Below, in pieces: positions 22,490 to 34,180 of a stretch of DNA of 64,000 nt. How positions within the stretch are numbered: position 1 is the stretch's first letter; every line of letters begins with the position of its first letter. The notes under the pieces were generated by a model. The model was not told the origin of the DNA and did no database searches. It saw only the letters and a program-made list of their open reading frames with translations. The stretch is from FEB-7 sp963698265 (GTDB lineage: Bacteria > Pseudomonadota > Gammaproteobacteria > Burkholderiales > Usitatibacteraceae), in assembly GCA_963698265.1 (NCBI GenBank), contig CAVOQC010000003.1:1-64000 (forward strand), in the 5' to 3' direction. The position numbers were made by a program, and so were the translations under genes.

Positions 22490-23890
22490 TCAGCTGTAGA
22501 GCTTCTTCTGGCGGCGCTTCTGGCGGCGGTTCGTGGCTTCCTGGCGGGGGGTGAGGTTCGGGCGCTGCTTGCCCTCGTAGGGGTTCGCGCCCTGGCGAAG
22601 CTCGATGCGCAGGGGGGTACCCTTCAGCTTGAAGACCTTCACGAAGGTGTTGGCGAGGTAGCGCCGGTAGCCCTCCTTGATGGCGGCCACGCTGGTTCCG
22701 TGGATCACGACGATCGGCGGGTTGGAGCCGCCCTGGTGCGCATAGCGCAGCTTCGGCCGGATGCGGCCGGCGAGCGGCGGGGCCTGCTTCTCGACCGCGG
22801 CCTGGAGCGCCCGCGTAAGCTTGGGCGTGGAGAGCTTGGCCATGGCGGCGGCAAAGGCGCGGTCCACCGCCTCGAAGAGCGCCTTGACCCCGGTGCCCTT
22901 CAGGGCCGAGATCGGCACGAATTCCGCGAAGTCGAGAAAGGCGAGCTTTCGCTCGAGGTCCGTCTTCGCGTCCTTGCGCATCTCGGCGTCCACGGCGTCC
23001 CACTTGTTCACCGCAACCGCGAGCGCCCTGCCCGCCTCGACGATGTAGCCGGCGATGTGCGCGTCCTGCTCCGAGATGTCGGTCGCCGCGTCCACCACGA
23101 GCACGACCACGTTGGCGCGCTCGATGGCCTGCAGCGTCTTCACCACCGAGAACTTCTCGACGGACTCGAACACCTTGCCCTTGCGGCGGATGCCGGCCGT
23201 GTCGACGATCGTGTACGGCCTGCCCTGCCAGCTCGCCTCGACCTCGATCGCGTCGCGCGTCGTGCCGGGCTCGTCGAAGGCGATCATGCGCTCCTCGCCC
23301 AGCACCCGGTTCACGAGCGTGGACTTGCCCACGTTGGGCCGCCCGACGATGGCCACGCGCGGGTGGTCCGGCTCGGACTCCGCTTCCCCGGCCGGCGCCG
23401 GGAACGGGGCGAGCGCGTCTTCCACCAGTTGCCGCACCCCTTCCCCATGGGCGGCAGAGATCGCATGGGGCCTGCCCAGGGCGAGTTCGTGGAACTCGGC
23501 CACGGCGATGTCCTCCTGCATGCCCTCGGTCTTGTTCACCGCGAGCCACACCGGCGCGCCGCGCGCGCGCAGCAGTTCCGCGATGCGCTTGTCCTGCGGT
23601 GCGAGGCCGGCGCGCCCGTCGACCACGAAGACGACGATGTCGGCCTCCGCGATGGCCTCCCGCGCCTGGCGCGCCATCTCCGAGAGGATCCCGTCCTTCG
23701 CCACGGGCTCGAAGCCGCCCGTGTCGACCACGATGAAAGGCTTGTCGCCCATGCGACCGCGCCCGTAGTGGCGGTCGCGCGTGAGGCCCGGCATGTCGTG
23801 CACGATCGCGTCGCGCGAACGCGTGAGCCGGTTGAAGAGCGTCGACTTGCCGACGTTGGGGCGGCCGACGAGAACCACGGTGGGTTTCAT
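22490..23890 (-). CDS. der: Ribosome biogenesis GTPase Der (EngA)
   Basis: A 466-residue essential GTPase with two tandem G domains needed for 50S maturation. The first P-loop is GRPNVGKST near residue 9, with DTGG and NKTE. The second G domain begins with VAIVGRPNVGKST at about residue 185, with DTAGIRRKGK and NKWD. A C-terminal KH-like domain follows (AHQGGSNPPIVVIHGTSV..). ATG 23890 gives the standard MKPTVVLVGRPN start; the longer open frame upstream is a shadow of bamB. A small hairpin CACCCG/CGGGTG (22449-22463) lies in the 165-bp gap to hfq. Confidence 0.97.
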   Translation of the reverse strand: MKPTVVLVGRPNVGKSTLFNRLTRSRDAIVHDMPGLTRDRHYGRGRMGDKPFIVVDTGGFEPVAKDGILSEMARQAREAIAEADIVVFVVDGRAGLAPQDKRIAELLRARGAPVWLAVNKTEGMQEDIAVAEFHELALGRPHAISAAHGEGVRQLVEDALAPFPAPAGEAESEPDHPRVAIVGRPNVGKSTLVNRVLGEERMIAFDEPGTTRDAIEVEASWQGRPYTIVDTAGIRRKGKVFESVEKFSVVKTLQAIERANVVVLVVDAATDISEQDAHIAGYIVEAGRALAVAVNKWDAVDAEMRKDAKTDLERKLAFLDFAEFVPISALKGTGVKALFEAVDRAFAAAMAKLSTPKLTRALQAAVEKQAPPLAGRIRPKLRYAHQGGSNPPIVVIHGTSVAAIKEGYRRYLANTFVKVFKLKGTPLRIELRQGANPYEGKQRPNLTPRQEATNRRQKRRQKKLYS

Positions 23891-23912
23891 GGAAGCCCCC
23901 GTGGCGAGCGCC

Positions 23913-25037
23913 TCAGAAGCGCACGAATGAGAGCGTACCCCCGGCGGTCTGCACCAGCAGCCCCGACTTCTCCGGCACGATGGCGTGCACCGCACCCCCG
24001 TCCACGGCGAGGCGCCCGATGATCGCGCCGTCGTCCTTCGAGAGCACGTGCAGGTAGCCGAGCGAATCTCCCACCACCACCTTGCCGTCGACCACGACCG
24101 GCACGGTGAGCCGGCGGCGCTTGAGCTTGTCCTGCTTCCAGCGCGAGGCCCCGCCTTCGCGATCGAGCGCATGCACGACGTCCTGGTCGTCGGAGACGTA
24201 GACGCTCTTGTCGTCGAACGCGAGCCCGGAGGCGCTGGAGATTTCGCGCGTCCAGAGCGTGTTGCCGCCCTGGACGTCGAAACAGGCGATCTTGCCCTGG
24301 AATGCGGCCGCGCAGATGCGGCCGCCGTCGATCACCGGAAGCCCCGACACGTCCGCCACCCGCTCGAGTTCCGTCGCACCCCGCGGCAGGCTCACGGTGA
24401 CTTCCCAGGTGAGCTTTCCGTCGTCGAGGTCCAGGGCGATCAGCTTGCCGCCCGGATATCCGGCCACCACGTTGGACGAGGTCGCGACGACCGCCGTTTC
24501 CGCGCGCAGCAGCAGCGCCGGCGTGGCGCGCTGGTAGACCCACTGGCGCTTTCCGTCTGCGAGCGAAAGCGCGAAGATGCGTCCGTCCGCCGTGCGCACG
24601 ATGGCGCTCTTGCCGGCCACGACCGCCGGCGCCAGCACCTCTCCCGCCACGTTGGAGAGCCATTTCTGCTTGCCCGTGGTGTCCATCGCGACCACTTCGC
24701 CCTTGATCGTGCCCGCGATGACGAGGTCGCCCTCGCCGGACGCGCCCGAGGAGAGCTTGCGCCCGGCGTCGAGCCGCGCGGTCACGCGCCCGCTGTCGAG
24801 GTCCACCAGGGTGAGCGTTCCATCTGCTGCCGCGGCGAAGACGCGGTTGCCGTCGACCTTCGGCGAGAACTTGTATTCGCCGGCCTTGCCCACGGAGGCG
24901 CTCCACGCCACCGCGGGGGAGACGGTCGCGCGGATCTCGGTGAGGGGCATGGGCTTCTTGTCGGCGCCGCCGAAGAAGCCGCAGCCGGCGAGCGTGGCAA
25001 GGCAGGCCGCGGCGAGCGCCCGCGAGGTGCGCCTCAT
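23913..25037 (-). CDS. bamB: Outer membrane protein assembly factor BamB
   Basis: A 374-residue lipoprotein of the BAM complex that inserts beta-barrel proteins into the outer membrane. The lipobox LATLAGC places the modified Cys at residue 19. The rest consists of about eight PQQ-type beta-propeller blades with recurring phrases such as GTLTLVDLDSGRVTARLD, GRIFALSLADGKRQWVYQ, GKLIALDLDDGKLTWEV and GYLHVLSKDDGAIIGRL. It overlaps yfgM by 4 bp (ATGA at 25034-25037) and precedes der, the conserved order. Confidence 0.95.
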   Translation of the reverse strand: MRRTSRALAAACLATLAGCGFFGGADKKPMPLTEIRATVSPAVAWSASVGKAGEYKFSPKVDGNRVFAAAADGTLTLVDLDSGRVTARLDAGRKLSSGASGEGDLVIAGTIKGEVVAMDTTGKQKWLSNVAGEVLAPAVVAGKSAIVRTADGRIFALSLADGKRQWVYQRATPALLLRAETAVVATSSNVVAGYPGGKLIALDLDDGKLTWEVTVSLPRGATELERVADVSGLPVIDGGRICAAAFQGKIACFDVQGGNTLWTREISSASGLAFDDKSVYVSDDQDVVHALDREGGASRWKQDKLKRRRLTVPVVVDGKVVVGDSLGYLHVLSKDDGAIIGRLAVDGGAVHAIVPEKSGLLVQTAGGTLSFVRF

Positions 25038-25666
25038 GGCGTGCCCCCGAGCGCGCCAAGCTTCAACTCCGTGATGTTGCGAAGCGGGCTGCCCGGGCCG
25101 CTCTTGTCGATGGCGAGCTTGTAGGCGGCGCGCGCCTCGTCTATGCGGCCTTGCGCGAAGAGAATGTCGCCCTTGAGGTCCGCGGCCATCGCGACCCAGG
25201 CCTCGTCCTGGTTGCCATCGAGGACCTTGAGCGCCTCGGCGTGCTTCTTCAGGTCGAGCAGGACCGCGGCCAGGCGGATGCGCGCGATCCCGCGGTGTTC
25301 CTCGCGGCCGTTGGCCATCACCCACTCCAGGCGCGACTGCGCTCCCGCGAGATCGCCTGCCTCGAAGCTCGCCTGCGAAGAAGCGAGCGCGGACTCGGAG
25401 GCGAAGAACGTGCGCGGGTGCTTGTCGATCAACGCCTGCGCGATGTCGGCGGTGCGCTTGGCATCGCCGCGCGCCTGGGACAGCCCGGCGGCCATGGCCG
25501 CGGCTTCCTCGGTCTGGACCGCGGACCAGTATTGCCAGCCCCGCCAGCCACCCAACGAGAGCACGAAAGCGGCAACCGCGGCATAGACGAACTTGGCGTT
25601 GTCCTCCCACCAGTTCTGGATGGCGGCTATTCGTTCCTGCTCTTCGAAATCGTAGGATCCAGCCAT
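25034..25666 (-). CDS. yfgM: YfgM-like tetratricopeptide protein, SecYEG-associated
   Basis: A 210-residue membrane-anchored protein (DUF2133/YfgM family). A cytoplasmic N-terminus EEQERIAAIQNWWEDNAKF is followed by one membrane span (about residues 28-46) and a periplasmic TPR-like helical domain with repeated AAVLLDLKKHAEALKVLDG-type helices. In E. coli YfgM joins the SecYEG translocon with PpiD and supports periplasmic chaperones. It lies between hisS and bamB as in E. coli. ATG 25666 was chosen because family proteins start shortly before EEQE. Confidence 0.9.
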   Translation of the reverse strand: MAGSYDFEEQERIAAIQNWWEDNAKFVYAAVAAFVLSLGGWRGWQYWSAVQTEEAAAMAAGLSQARGDAKRTADIAQALIDKHPRTFFASESALASSQASFEAGDLAGAQSRLEWVMANGREEHRGIARIRLAAVLLDLKKHAEALKVLDGNQDEAWVAMAADLKGDILFAQGRIDEARAAYKLAIDKSGPGSPLRNITELKLGALGGTP

Positions 25667-25703
25667 GGGCGTCGTTCCGGCAAAGGGGAAGTGGGAGGAG
25701 GGT

Positions 25704-26956
<1,253 letters not shown>

Positions 26957-26960
<4 letters not shown>

Positions 26961-28234
26961 GGCCTCGTCGCCTGGATGGCGATGGACTTCCTGCGCTCCG
27001 CGCCGGGCTTCGCGGCGCCGGGCGCGTAGCGCGCGCGGACGTAGTCCTCGACGATCGCCTGGAATTCCTCCGCGATCCGCTCGCCCTTGAGCGTCACCGT
27101 CTTCTCGCCATCGACGAATACGGGGGCCACGGGCTTCTCCCCCGAGCCGGGAAGCGAGATGCCGATGTCGGCGAGCTTCGACTCGCCCGGGCCGTTCACC
27201 ACGCAGCCCATGACGGCCACGTGAAGCTCCTCGACGCCGGGGTACTGCGTTCGCCACACGGGCATCTGCCGGCGCAGGTAGGACTGGATCTTATCCGCGA
27301 GTTCCTGGAAGAAGGTGCTCGTGGTGCGCCCGCAGCCCGGGCACGCCGATACCTGCGGCGTGAACGAGCGCAGGCCCATGGTCTGCAGGATCTCCTGGGC
27401 GACCACCACTTCGCGCGTGCGATCGCCCCCCGGTTCCGGGGTGAGCGAGATGCGGATGGTGTCGCCGATGCCCTCCTGGAGCAGCACCCCCAGGGCCGTC
27501 GCCGAGGCGACGATGCCCTTCGAGCCCATGCCCGCCTCGGTGAGCCCCAGGTGCAGCGGGTAGTCGCAGCGCGCGGCGAGCGCGCGGTAGACCGCGATCA
27601 GGTCCTGCACCGCGGAGACCTTGCAGGACAGGATGATCCGATCGCCCGGCAACCCGATTTCCTCGGCCTTCGCCGCGCTCTCGAGGGCGGAGACGATGAG
27701 CGCCTCGCGCATTACCGCGCCGGCCTCCAGCGGCGCCGCCAGCCGCGCATTGGCGTCCATCAGGCGCGCGAGGAGTTCCGGATCGAGCGAGCCCCAGTTC
27801 ACCCCGATGCGCACAGGCTTTGCGTGCTCGATGGCCTTCTCGATCAGCGTCGCGAACTGGTCGTCGCGCTTCGAGCCGTGGCCGACGTTGCCGGGATTGA
27901 TCCGGTACTTGTCGAGCACCGCCGCGCACTCCGGCACCTGCGCCAGGAGCTTGTGGCCGTTGAAATGGAAGTCTCCGATGAGGGCGACGTCTACGCCCAT
28001 GGCCAGCAGGCGGTCGCGGATGGCGGGCACCTGGCGGGCGGCTTCCAGCGTGTTCACGGTTATCCGCACCGCTTCGCTGCCGGCCCGCGCGAGGGCGGCC
28101 ACCTGCCCGGCGGTGGATGCCGCGTCCTCGGTATCGGTGTTGGTCATCGACTGCACCAGGACGGGCGCGCCGCCGCCGACGAGCATTCCGGCGATGCGGA
28201 CCTGGCGCGAAAATCGGCGCGGGACGGGGTTCAT
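26957..28234 (-). CDS. ispG: (E)-4-hydroxy-3-methylbut-2-enyl-diphosphate synthase (IspG/GcpE)
   Basis: A 425-residue iron-sulfur enzyme of the MEP isoprenoid pathway, converting MEcPP to HMBPP. The TIM-barrel start IAGMLVGGGAPVLVQSMTNTDT and DFHFNGHKLL are diagnostic. The [4Fe-4S] cysteines are in CPGCGRTT and in VMGCVVNGPGE, with the conserved Glu after the latter. The C-terminus is slightly longer than in E. coli (KPGAERRKSIAIQATRP). The order rodZ-ispG-hisS is strongly conserved. Confidence 0.97.
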
Positions 28235-28250
28235 GCTCGGGGCGCGCTCG

Positions 28251-29138
28251 CTACGGAAGGGTGAGGCGGGCCACGGCCACGCGCGTGTGCGGCGCGAGAT
28301 CGACCTCGCGGCCGTTGTAGGTGAGCCGCACCTCGGGCGCGTTGCCGATCACCAGGTTGAAAGGGGGCCTGCCGATGGTCTCGGCGCTGGAGCCGCCCGG
28401 ATGGGTGCGCGAAAGCAGCACCTTGCCGCGCGCATCGGAGATCTCCACCCAGGCCGCGCCGCGAAAGGCGAGCCGGATCGTGCCCTCTCCCGGCGCCGCA
28501 ACCCGCGGCGCTTCCTCGGCCGCCGGAACAGGCGCGGGCGGCACGGCCGCCGGCGCCGCGGCCGTGGCCGCGGGCGAGCCCGCGATGGAGGGCTGCGCGA
28601 CCGCGTCGGAGGCACCGGTCGCGGGGGCTTCCGGCGCAGGCGCCACGGGCTCGACCTTCGGCGCCTCGATGGCCGGCTTCTTCACGGCCGTCGGCTGCAC
28701 GGGCCCCTGGGGCCGGATGAAGAGCCACCAGTACATGGCGGCGAAACCGAGGACGATCAGGACGAAGGCCACGCCCGCGGCCTTCACGTAGGGGTTGGCC
28801 AGCCGCTGGCCGAGCGGATCGAAGCGGATGTTCTGGGTGGGCACCACGATGTCCGGCGCGGTCTCGCGCGGAGCGTCGTCCGCGAGCAGACCCACCACGG
28901 CATCGGCGTCCAGCCCGAGCGAGCGGGCGTAGTTGCGCGTGAACCCGCGCAGGAACGTGCCGCGGGGCAGGCGCTCGTAGTCGGCAGCCTCGAGTGCCTC
29001 GACCTGCGAGACGCTCATGTGCAGGCGCTGCGCGATGTCGGCCCTTGCCAGTCCCTGGCGCTCCCGCTCCTCGGCGAGAATCGCACCGGGCGAACGCGGC
29101 ACGTCCCGGCCTTCGGGGTTGTCGGAGCCCGTGTCCAT
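28251..29138 (-). CDS. rodZ: RodZ-like cell-shape protein (HTH plus membrane span)
   Basis: A 295-residue bitopic protein. The cytoplasmic helix-turn-helix of the Xre/RodZ type spans about residues 17-85 (PGAILAEERERQGLARADIAQRL..VEALEAADYERLPRGTFLRGFTRNYA). A basic linker and one membrane helix (about 120-142, VAFVLIVLGFAAMYWWLF) follow, then an Ala/Pro-rich periplasmic linker and a beta-rich DUF4115 domain at the end. RodZ links MreB filaments to the elongasome. The ATG shares its A with the TAA of pilW (TAATG). Confidence 0.9.
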   Translation of the reverse strand: MDTGSDNPEGRDVPRSPGAILAEERERQGLARADIAQRLHMSVSQVEALEAADYERLPRGTFLRGFTRNYARSLGLDADAVVGLLADDAPRETAPDIVVPTQNIRFDPLGQRLANPYVKAAGVAFVLIVLGFAAMYWWLFIRPQGPVQPTAVKKPAIEAPKVEPVAPAPEAPATGASDAVAQPSIAGSPAATAAAPAAVPPAPVPAAEEAPRVAAPGEGTIRLAFRGAAWVEISDARGKVLLSRTHPGGSSAETIGRPPFNLVIGNAPEVRLTYNGREVDLAPHTRVAVARLTLP

Positions 29139-29908
29139 TACTTGTCGGCGACGCCCCGGAGCAGCTCGCGTGTCTGCGGCGCGTCGGGGAAACGCCGGCG
29201 AAGCTGCTGCAGCATGCTGTCCTCGGCCATCCGCTCGCCCTGCGCACGCGCGAGCTTCACGCCCAGGACGAGCGCGGAGAGGGTCGGTTCGCCCAGGCGC
29301 ATGTAGCGCACGAGGTAGTTCTCCGCCTCCTTGAATGCCCCCTTCTCGAAGAGGATCTCGGCCAGGCTGTAGAGTGCGCCCGCGAGGTCGGGCTTGAAGA
29401 CGACCGCGCGGCGCAGGAACCCCTCGGCCTCGGCGTTGCGGCCCTTGATGCGCGCGCACAGGCCGGCGTTGAGGAACGCCTTTTCCGGCGTCGTGTACAT
29501 GGAGTCCGACTGCACGCGGCCGAACAGCTCCATCGCACGCGCTTCGTTGCCGCGCAAGCAGAGGAACCAGCCGAAGTTGTTCATGACGTCCGGATCGTTG
29601 GGCGCGAGCGCGAGCGCCTGCTCGAAGGCCTGCCGGGCCTGGTCGTCCTCGCGAAGCTCCATGAAGATCAGGGCGCGCACGTTCAGGGCCTGGTAGTAGC
29701 GCGAATCGTCCTTGAGCGCGAGGCGGGTCTCCTCCAGCGCCACCACGAAGTTGCCGCGCTGGTAGTACTGCGAGGCGAGCGAGGTGTGGATCTCCGCCCT
29801 GCGGCGCCCGTCGCTCGTCTGGGCGTCCTGCACCAGGCGCGTCTCGACGGTGGTCTGCGACACGCAGCCCGCGAGCAGCGCGGCGGCGAGCAACGGGAAC
29901 AGTCTCAT
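29138..29908 (-). CDS. pilW: PilW/PilF-type pilotin lipoprotein, TPR
   Basis: A 256-residue lipoprotein with lipobox LAAALLAGC and about five tetratricopeptide repeats (SLASQYYQRGNFVVALEETRLAL, LNVRALIFMELREDDQARQAFEQAL, NNFGWFLCLRGNEARAMELF and so on). PilW/PilF pilots PilQ secretin assembly for type IV pili. The FGWFLC phrase is typical. ATG 29908 is given; a GTG one codon upstream (29911) is equally compatible, GGAGG being 7 bases before GTG and 10 before ATG. The position between rlmN and rodZ is the standard one. Confidence 0.9.
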   Translation of the reverse strand: MRLFPLLAAALLAGCVSQTTVETRLVQDAQTSDGRRRAEIHTSLASQYYQRGNFVVALEETRLALKDDSRYYQALNVRALIFMELREDDQARQAFEQALALAPNDPDVMNNFGWFLCLRGNEARAMELFGRVQSDSMYTTPEKAFLNAGLCARIKGRNAEAEGFLRRAVVFKPDLAGALYSLAEILFEKGAFKEAENYLVRYMRLGEPTLSALVLGVKLARAQGERMAEDSMLQQLRRRFPDAPQTRELLRGVADK

Positions 29909-29954
29909 CACGCGGCCACCTCCGAAAGGTTTTCTCGCTCCAGCCCTTTGCGCT

Positions 29955-31082
29955 TCACGCCGCCTCCCGGTGGATCCGGACGGTGCGCTTCCTCATGCGG
30001 TTCACCACCTGGCCCGCGAGTTGCCCGCAGGCCGCGTCGATATCGTCGCCGCGGGTCTTCCTGATCGTGGCGACGTATCCCGCCTCGACGAGGATGTCCC
30101 GGAACCGGGAGATGGCCTCGGGCTTCGAGCGCGCGAAGCCGGAATCCGGGAACGGGTTGAACGGGATCAGGTTCAGCTTGCACGGCACGTCGCGCAGCAG
30201 CTTCGCGAGCGCGCGCGCGTGGGACGGCGCGTCGTTCACGCCGTCGAGCATCACGTACTCGAAGGTGACGAAGTCCCGCGGGGCCCGCTCGAGATAATCG
30301 CGGCAGGCCGCGAGGAGTTCCGCGATCGGGTAGGTGCGGTTGATCGGCATGAGGCGCGAGCGAAGCTCGTCGTCGGGCGCGTGCAGGCTTACGGCGAGCG
30401 CCACCGGCAGGCGCTCGGCGAGCTTCCTCAGCTGGGGCACGACACCGGAGGTGGACAGCGTCACGCGCCGGCGCGAAAGCCCGTAGGCATGGTCGTCGAG
30501 CATCACGGCCATGGCGTCGACCACGCGGTCGAAGTTGTTGAGCGGCTCGCCCATGCCCATCATGACGACGTTGGTGACGGGCTTCGGCGTCGCGCCCGCC
30601 GAGGCGGCCTCGAGGCGATAGGGCAGGCCCTCGCGGGCCATTTCCTCGAGGCGGCGGTTCGCCACCCAGAGCTGGCCGACGATCTCCGCAACCGAGAGGT
30701 CGCGGTTGAATCCCGCCCTCCCCGTCGAGCAGAACCCGCAATCGAGCGCGCAACCCACCTGGGAGGACACGCACAGGGTGCCGCGGTCATCCTCCGGAAT
30801 GAAGACCGTCTCGATGCCGTTGCCGGTGCCCACGTCGAAGAGCCACTTGACCGTCCCGTCGGCCGAGCGATGCTCGGAGAGGACCGCGGGCGCGCGCACC
30901 TCGGCCAGCGCCTGGAGCTTCTCGCGAAGTCCCTTGGCGAGATCCGTCATGGCCTCGAAGTCGGCCACGCCGCGCTGGTGCACCCAGCGGAAGACCTGTT
31001 TCGCGCGAAACGGCTTCTCGCCCAGCGACGCGAACCATTCGGTGAGGGCCGGAAGCGTGAAGTCGAGGAGGTTCGTCCGCAT
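29955..31082 (-). CDS. rlmN: Dual-specificity rRNA/tRNA adenine-C2 methyltransferase RlmN
   Basis: A 375-residue radical SAM enzyme methylating C2 of A2503 in 23S rRNA and A37 of certain tRNAs. The cluster motif is CALDCGFC, with Cys111, Cys115 and Cys118. The SAM-binding GEPLNNFDRVVDA and the catalytic Cys region near the C-terminus (IDAACGQLAG) are present. The N-terminal domain includes KPFRAKQVFRWVHQRGVADF. It is followed by pilW after 46 bp and preceded by ndk. Confidence 0.96.
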   Translation of the reverse strand: MRTNLLDFTLPALTEWFASLGEKPFRAKQVFRWVHQRGVADFEAMTDLAKGLREKLQALAEVRAPAVLSEHRSADGTVKWLFDVGTGNGIETVFIPEDDRGTLCVSSQVGCALDCGFCSTGRAGFNRDLSVAEIVGQLWVANRRLEEMAREGLPYRLEAASAGATPKPVTNVVMMGMGEPLNNFDRVVDAMAVMLDDHAYGLSRRRVTLSTSGVVPQLRKLAERLPVALAVSLHAPDDELRSRLMPINRTYPIAELLAACRDYLERAPRDFVTFEYVMLDGVNDAPSHARALAKLLRDVPCKLNLIPFNPFPDSGFARSKPEAISRFRDILVEAGYVATIRKTRGDDIDAACGQLAGQVVNRMRKRTVRIHREAA

Positions 31083-31115
31083 GGTCGTGGCGGCGCCGGC
31101 AATCGCGACGCGTGG

Positions 31116-31541
31116 TCAGCGCGAGTAGACGCGGCTCGCAGGGAAGAAGTAGGCGATCTCGGCCGCGGCCGTCTCCGGCGCATCCGAGCCGTGCACGGCA
31201 TTGGCGTCGATCGAGTCGGCGAAGTCGGCGCGGATCGTGCCCTTCTCCGCTTTCTTCGGGTCGGTCGCCCCCATGAGGTCGCGGTTCTTCTGGATGGCCT
31301 CGTCGCCTTCGAGCACCTGGATCATCACCGGGCCGGAAATCATGAACTCCACGAGATCCTTGAAGAACGGCCGGGCCTGGTGGACGGCGTAGAAGCCCTC
31401 GGCCTCCTGCCGGGAGAGGTGAACCATCCTCGCCGCGACGACCTTGAGGCCGTTGGTCTCGAAACGGGAGTAGATCTTGCCGATGATGTTCTTGGCCACG
31501 GCATCGGGCTTGATGATCGACAGGGTGCGCTGGACCGCCAT
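31116..31541 (-). CDS. ndk: Nucleoside diphosphate kinase
   Basis: A 141-residue NDP kinase that balances NTP pools through a phospho-histidine intermediate. The active site is NAVHGSD with His117. SIIKPDAV at the N-terminus and the Kpn loop region RPFFKDLVEFM are canonical. It is the first gene of the long minus-strand cluster and has its own extended -10 promoter 40 bp upstream. Confidence 0.98.
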   Translation of the reverse strand: MAVQRTLSIIKPDAVAKNIIGKIYSRFETNGLKVVAARMVHLSRQEAEGFYAVHQARPFFKDLVEFMISGPVMIQVLEGDEAIQKNRDLMGATDPKKAEKGTIRADFADSIDANAVHGSDAPETAAAEIAYFFPASRVYSR

Positions 31542-31579
31542 GAAAATCTCCGCTAACTGAATGAAAAATTTAGCTTTTC

Positions 31580-31588
31580 ATTTTATCA
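31580..31588 (-). promoter_or_regulatory. Extended -10 promoter of ndk
   Basis: On the minus strand TGA-TAAAAT reads as an extended -10 element, with no recognisable -35 at 17 bp. The predicted start is near 31573, giving a leader of about 30 bases with GGAG shortly before the ndk ATG. It is probably the main promoter of the ndk-rlmN-pilW-rodZ-ispG-hisS series. Confidence 0.55.
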
Positions 31589-31611
31589 CAGGGCGCCTCG
31601 CCGGGGCTAGG

Positions 31612-31637
31612 GCCGGGCGCCCTTTTCGGCGCCCGGC
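31612..31637 (-). terminator. Strong GC hairpin after tilS
   Basis: GCCGGGCGCC (31612-31621) pairs perfectly with GGCGCCCGGC (31628-31637) around CTTTTC. A 12-bp palindrome CGCCAATTGGCG (31641-31652) lies beside it, between this hairpin and the tilS stop codon. No T-run follows on the minus strand, so it may stabilise the 3' end or work with Rho rather than be a classical terminator. Confidence 0.5.
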
Positions 31638-31682
31638 AAGCGCCAATTGGCGGGCCGCGCCCCCGTGGTCGAGTTCCCGTCG

Positions 31683-33026
31683 TCAGCCGCGCTCTCGCCA
31701 GTCGGGAACCAGGCCGGGTTCCGCTGCGCGCGCGCCGTAGTCGTGCGCGACGCCGATGCCCGGCACCCAGACGAGCCGGTCCCCGTCGAAGAGCAGCGGA
31801 AGGCGCCGGCGTCTCCACACCGGGATTGCGTGCTCCTGGAGCAGGTTCTTCAGGGTCCGCGAGGGGCCGCCTTCGCGCAATCGCATGCGCTCCCCGCCCG
31901 ACCGGGGCGCGAAACGCCAGCGCCCGCCGGCAAGCCTCGCCGCGTCGATGCCCTTCCCCGGCGACTCGGCGAAATGCACTTCACCGCGGCCCTCTCCCAG
32001 TGCGAGCACCGGCTCGCCGTTCCAGGCCACCTCCCAGGCCGCATCCTGCGGCGGAAGCTCGTCGACCGCGATGCGCCCGCGGTGGCGAACGATCGCGCGG
32101 CCGTCGTGGCGCAGCAGGATGCGGGCGTCGCCCCGCGCGCCGACCAACTGGCGCTCCATGTCGGCGAGTCTCGCTTCCCCGGGCATCGCGAGGCCCTTGG
32201 CCGCGAGGAAGTGGCGCAGCACCTGCGTGCGCCGCGCAGGATCGAGCGCGGCGAGCCCGCCGACCGAAAGGCCCTCCCCGTCCGCGAGGCCGGCGGCATC
32301 CTCGCGGGCGATCGCGTCGATCGTGGCACTCGCCGCCGCCGCATGGCGCGCAAGCCTCGCGAGGGATTCACGGTACTGCGGGAAGCGCCGCTCGAGCGCG
32401 GGCAGGACCTCGTGGCGCAGGAAATTGCGGTCGAACGCGGTCAATGCGTTCGATTCGTCCTCGATCCAGTCGAGCCCGGCCTCCAGGGCGTAGGCGGCGA
32501 GCGTCTCGCGGGTCTCGTCGAGGAGCGGTCGAAGCCACACCGTCCCGCCCGCGCCGCGCGCGGCCGCCATCGCCGAAAGCCCCTTCACGCCCGTGCCGCG
32601 CAGCGCCTGCAGCAGGACCGTCTCGGCCTGGTCGTCCCGGTGGTGGGCGAGGGCCACGTAGTCGGCGCCGGACCGCGCGAGCGCCGCGTGCCTCGCCGCG
32701 CGCGCCGCCGCCTCGAGCCCCGCCGGGTGGCCGCGCTCGACGTGCACGCGCTCGACGGTGAACGGCACGCCCCGCGCCTTCGCGAACTCGGCGCAGGCCT
32801 CGGCCCAGCGATCGGCATGGGGTGACAGTCCGTGGTGGACGTGCCGTGCGACGAGCACCACGCCGGCCCGGTCGCGCAGGCGCACGAGGAGGTCGAGCAG
32901 CACGGTGGAGTCGAGCCCGCCGGAGAAGGCCGCGCACACGGTCCGTCCCGTCGCCACGTGCTCCGCGACGATCCGGGCCACTCGGGCCGCGAGTCCTTCG
33001 GGGCTTAAGGACCGGCGCACGGCCAT
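31683..33026 (-). CDS. tilS: tRNA(Ile)-lysidine synthase
   Basis: A 447-residue ATP-dependent enzyme that converts C34 of tRNA-Ile(CAU) to lysidine so that it reads AUA. The N-type ATP pyrophosphatase P-loop SGGLDS is at residues 35-40, followed by HVHHGLSPHADRWAE and ALAHHRDDQAETVLLQALRGTG. The middle and C-terminal TilS domains occupy the rest (SRTLKNLLQEHAIPVWRRRRLPLL). It is downstream of accA by 21 bp, a common betaproteobacterial pair. Confidence 0.95.
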   Translation of the reverse strand: MAVRRSLSPEGLAARVARIVAEHVATGRTVCAAFSGGLDSTVLLDLLVRLRDRAGVVLVARHVHHGLSPHADRWAEACAEFAKARGVPFTVERVHVERGHPAGLEAAARAARHAALARSGADYVALAHHRDDQAETVLLQALRGTGVKGLSAMAAARGAGGTVWLRPLLDETRETLAAYALEAGLDWIEDESNALTAFDRNFLRHEVLPALERRFPQYRESLARLARHAAAASATIDAIAREDAAGLADGEGLSVGGLAALDPARRTQVLRHFLAAKGLAMPGEARLADMERQLVGARGDARILLRHDGRAIVRHRGRIAVDELPPQDAAWEVAWNGEPVLALGEGRGEVHFAESPGKGIDAARLAGGRWRFAPRSGGERMRLREGGPSRTLKNLLQEHAIPVWRRRRLPLLFDGDRLVWVPGIGVAHDYGARAAEPGLVPDWRERG

Positions 33027-33047
33027 CGGCGGCGGCGCCCGGAAGCG

Positions 33048-34013
<966 letters not shown>

Positions 34014-34180
34014 CGGGTTTGCGCGGGAGGCCAAGAGGCGCAAATGATAACAGGCAGGGGTAGCGTGGGCGGGGGACCCCGTGTCGCCAACCGGCCGCCG
34101 CACAACCGACCGTCGCCGAGTCACCGCGGACCTGTTGCAGCGGACCCCGTGTCACTGCCGTCGATCGTGAGCCACCAGTC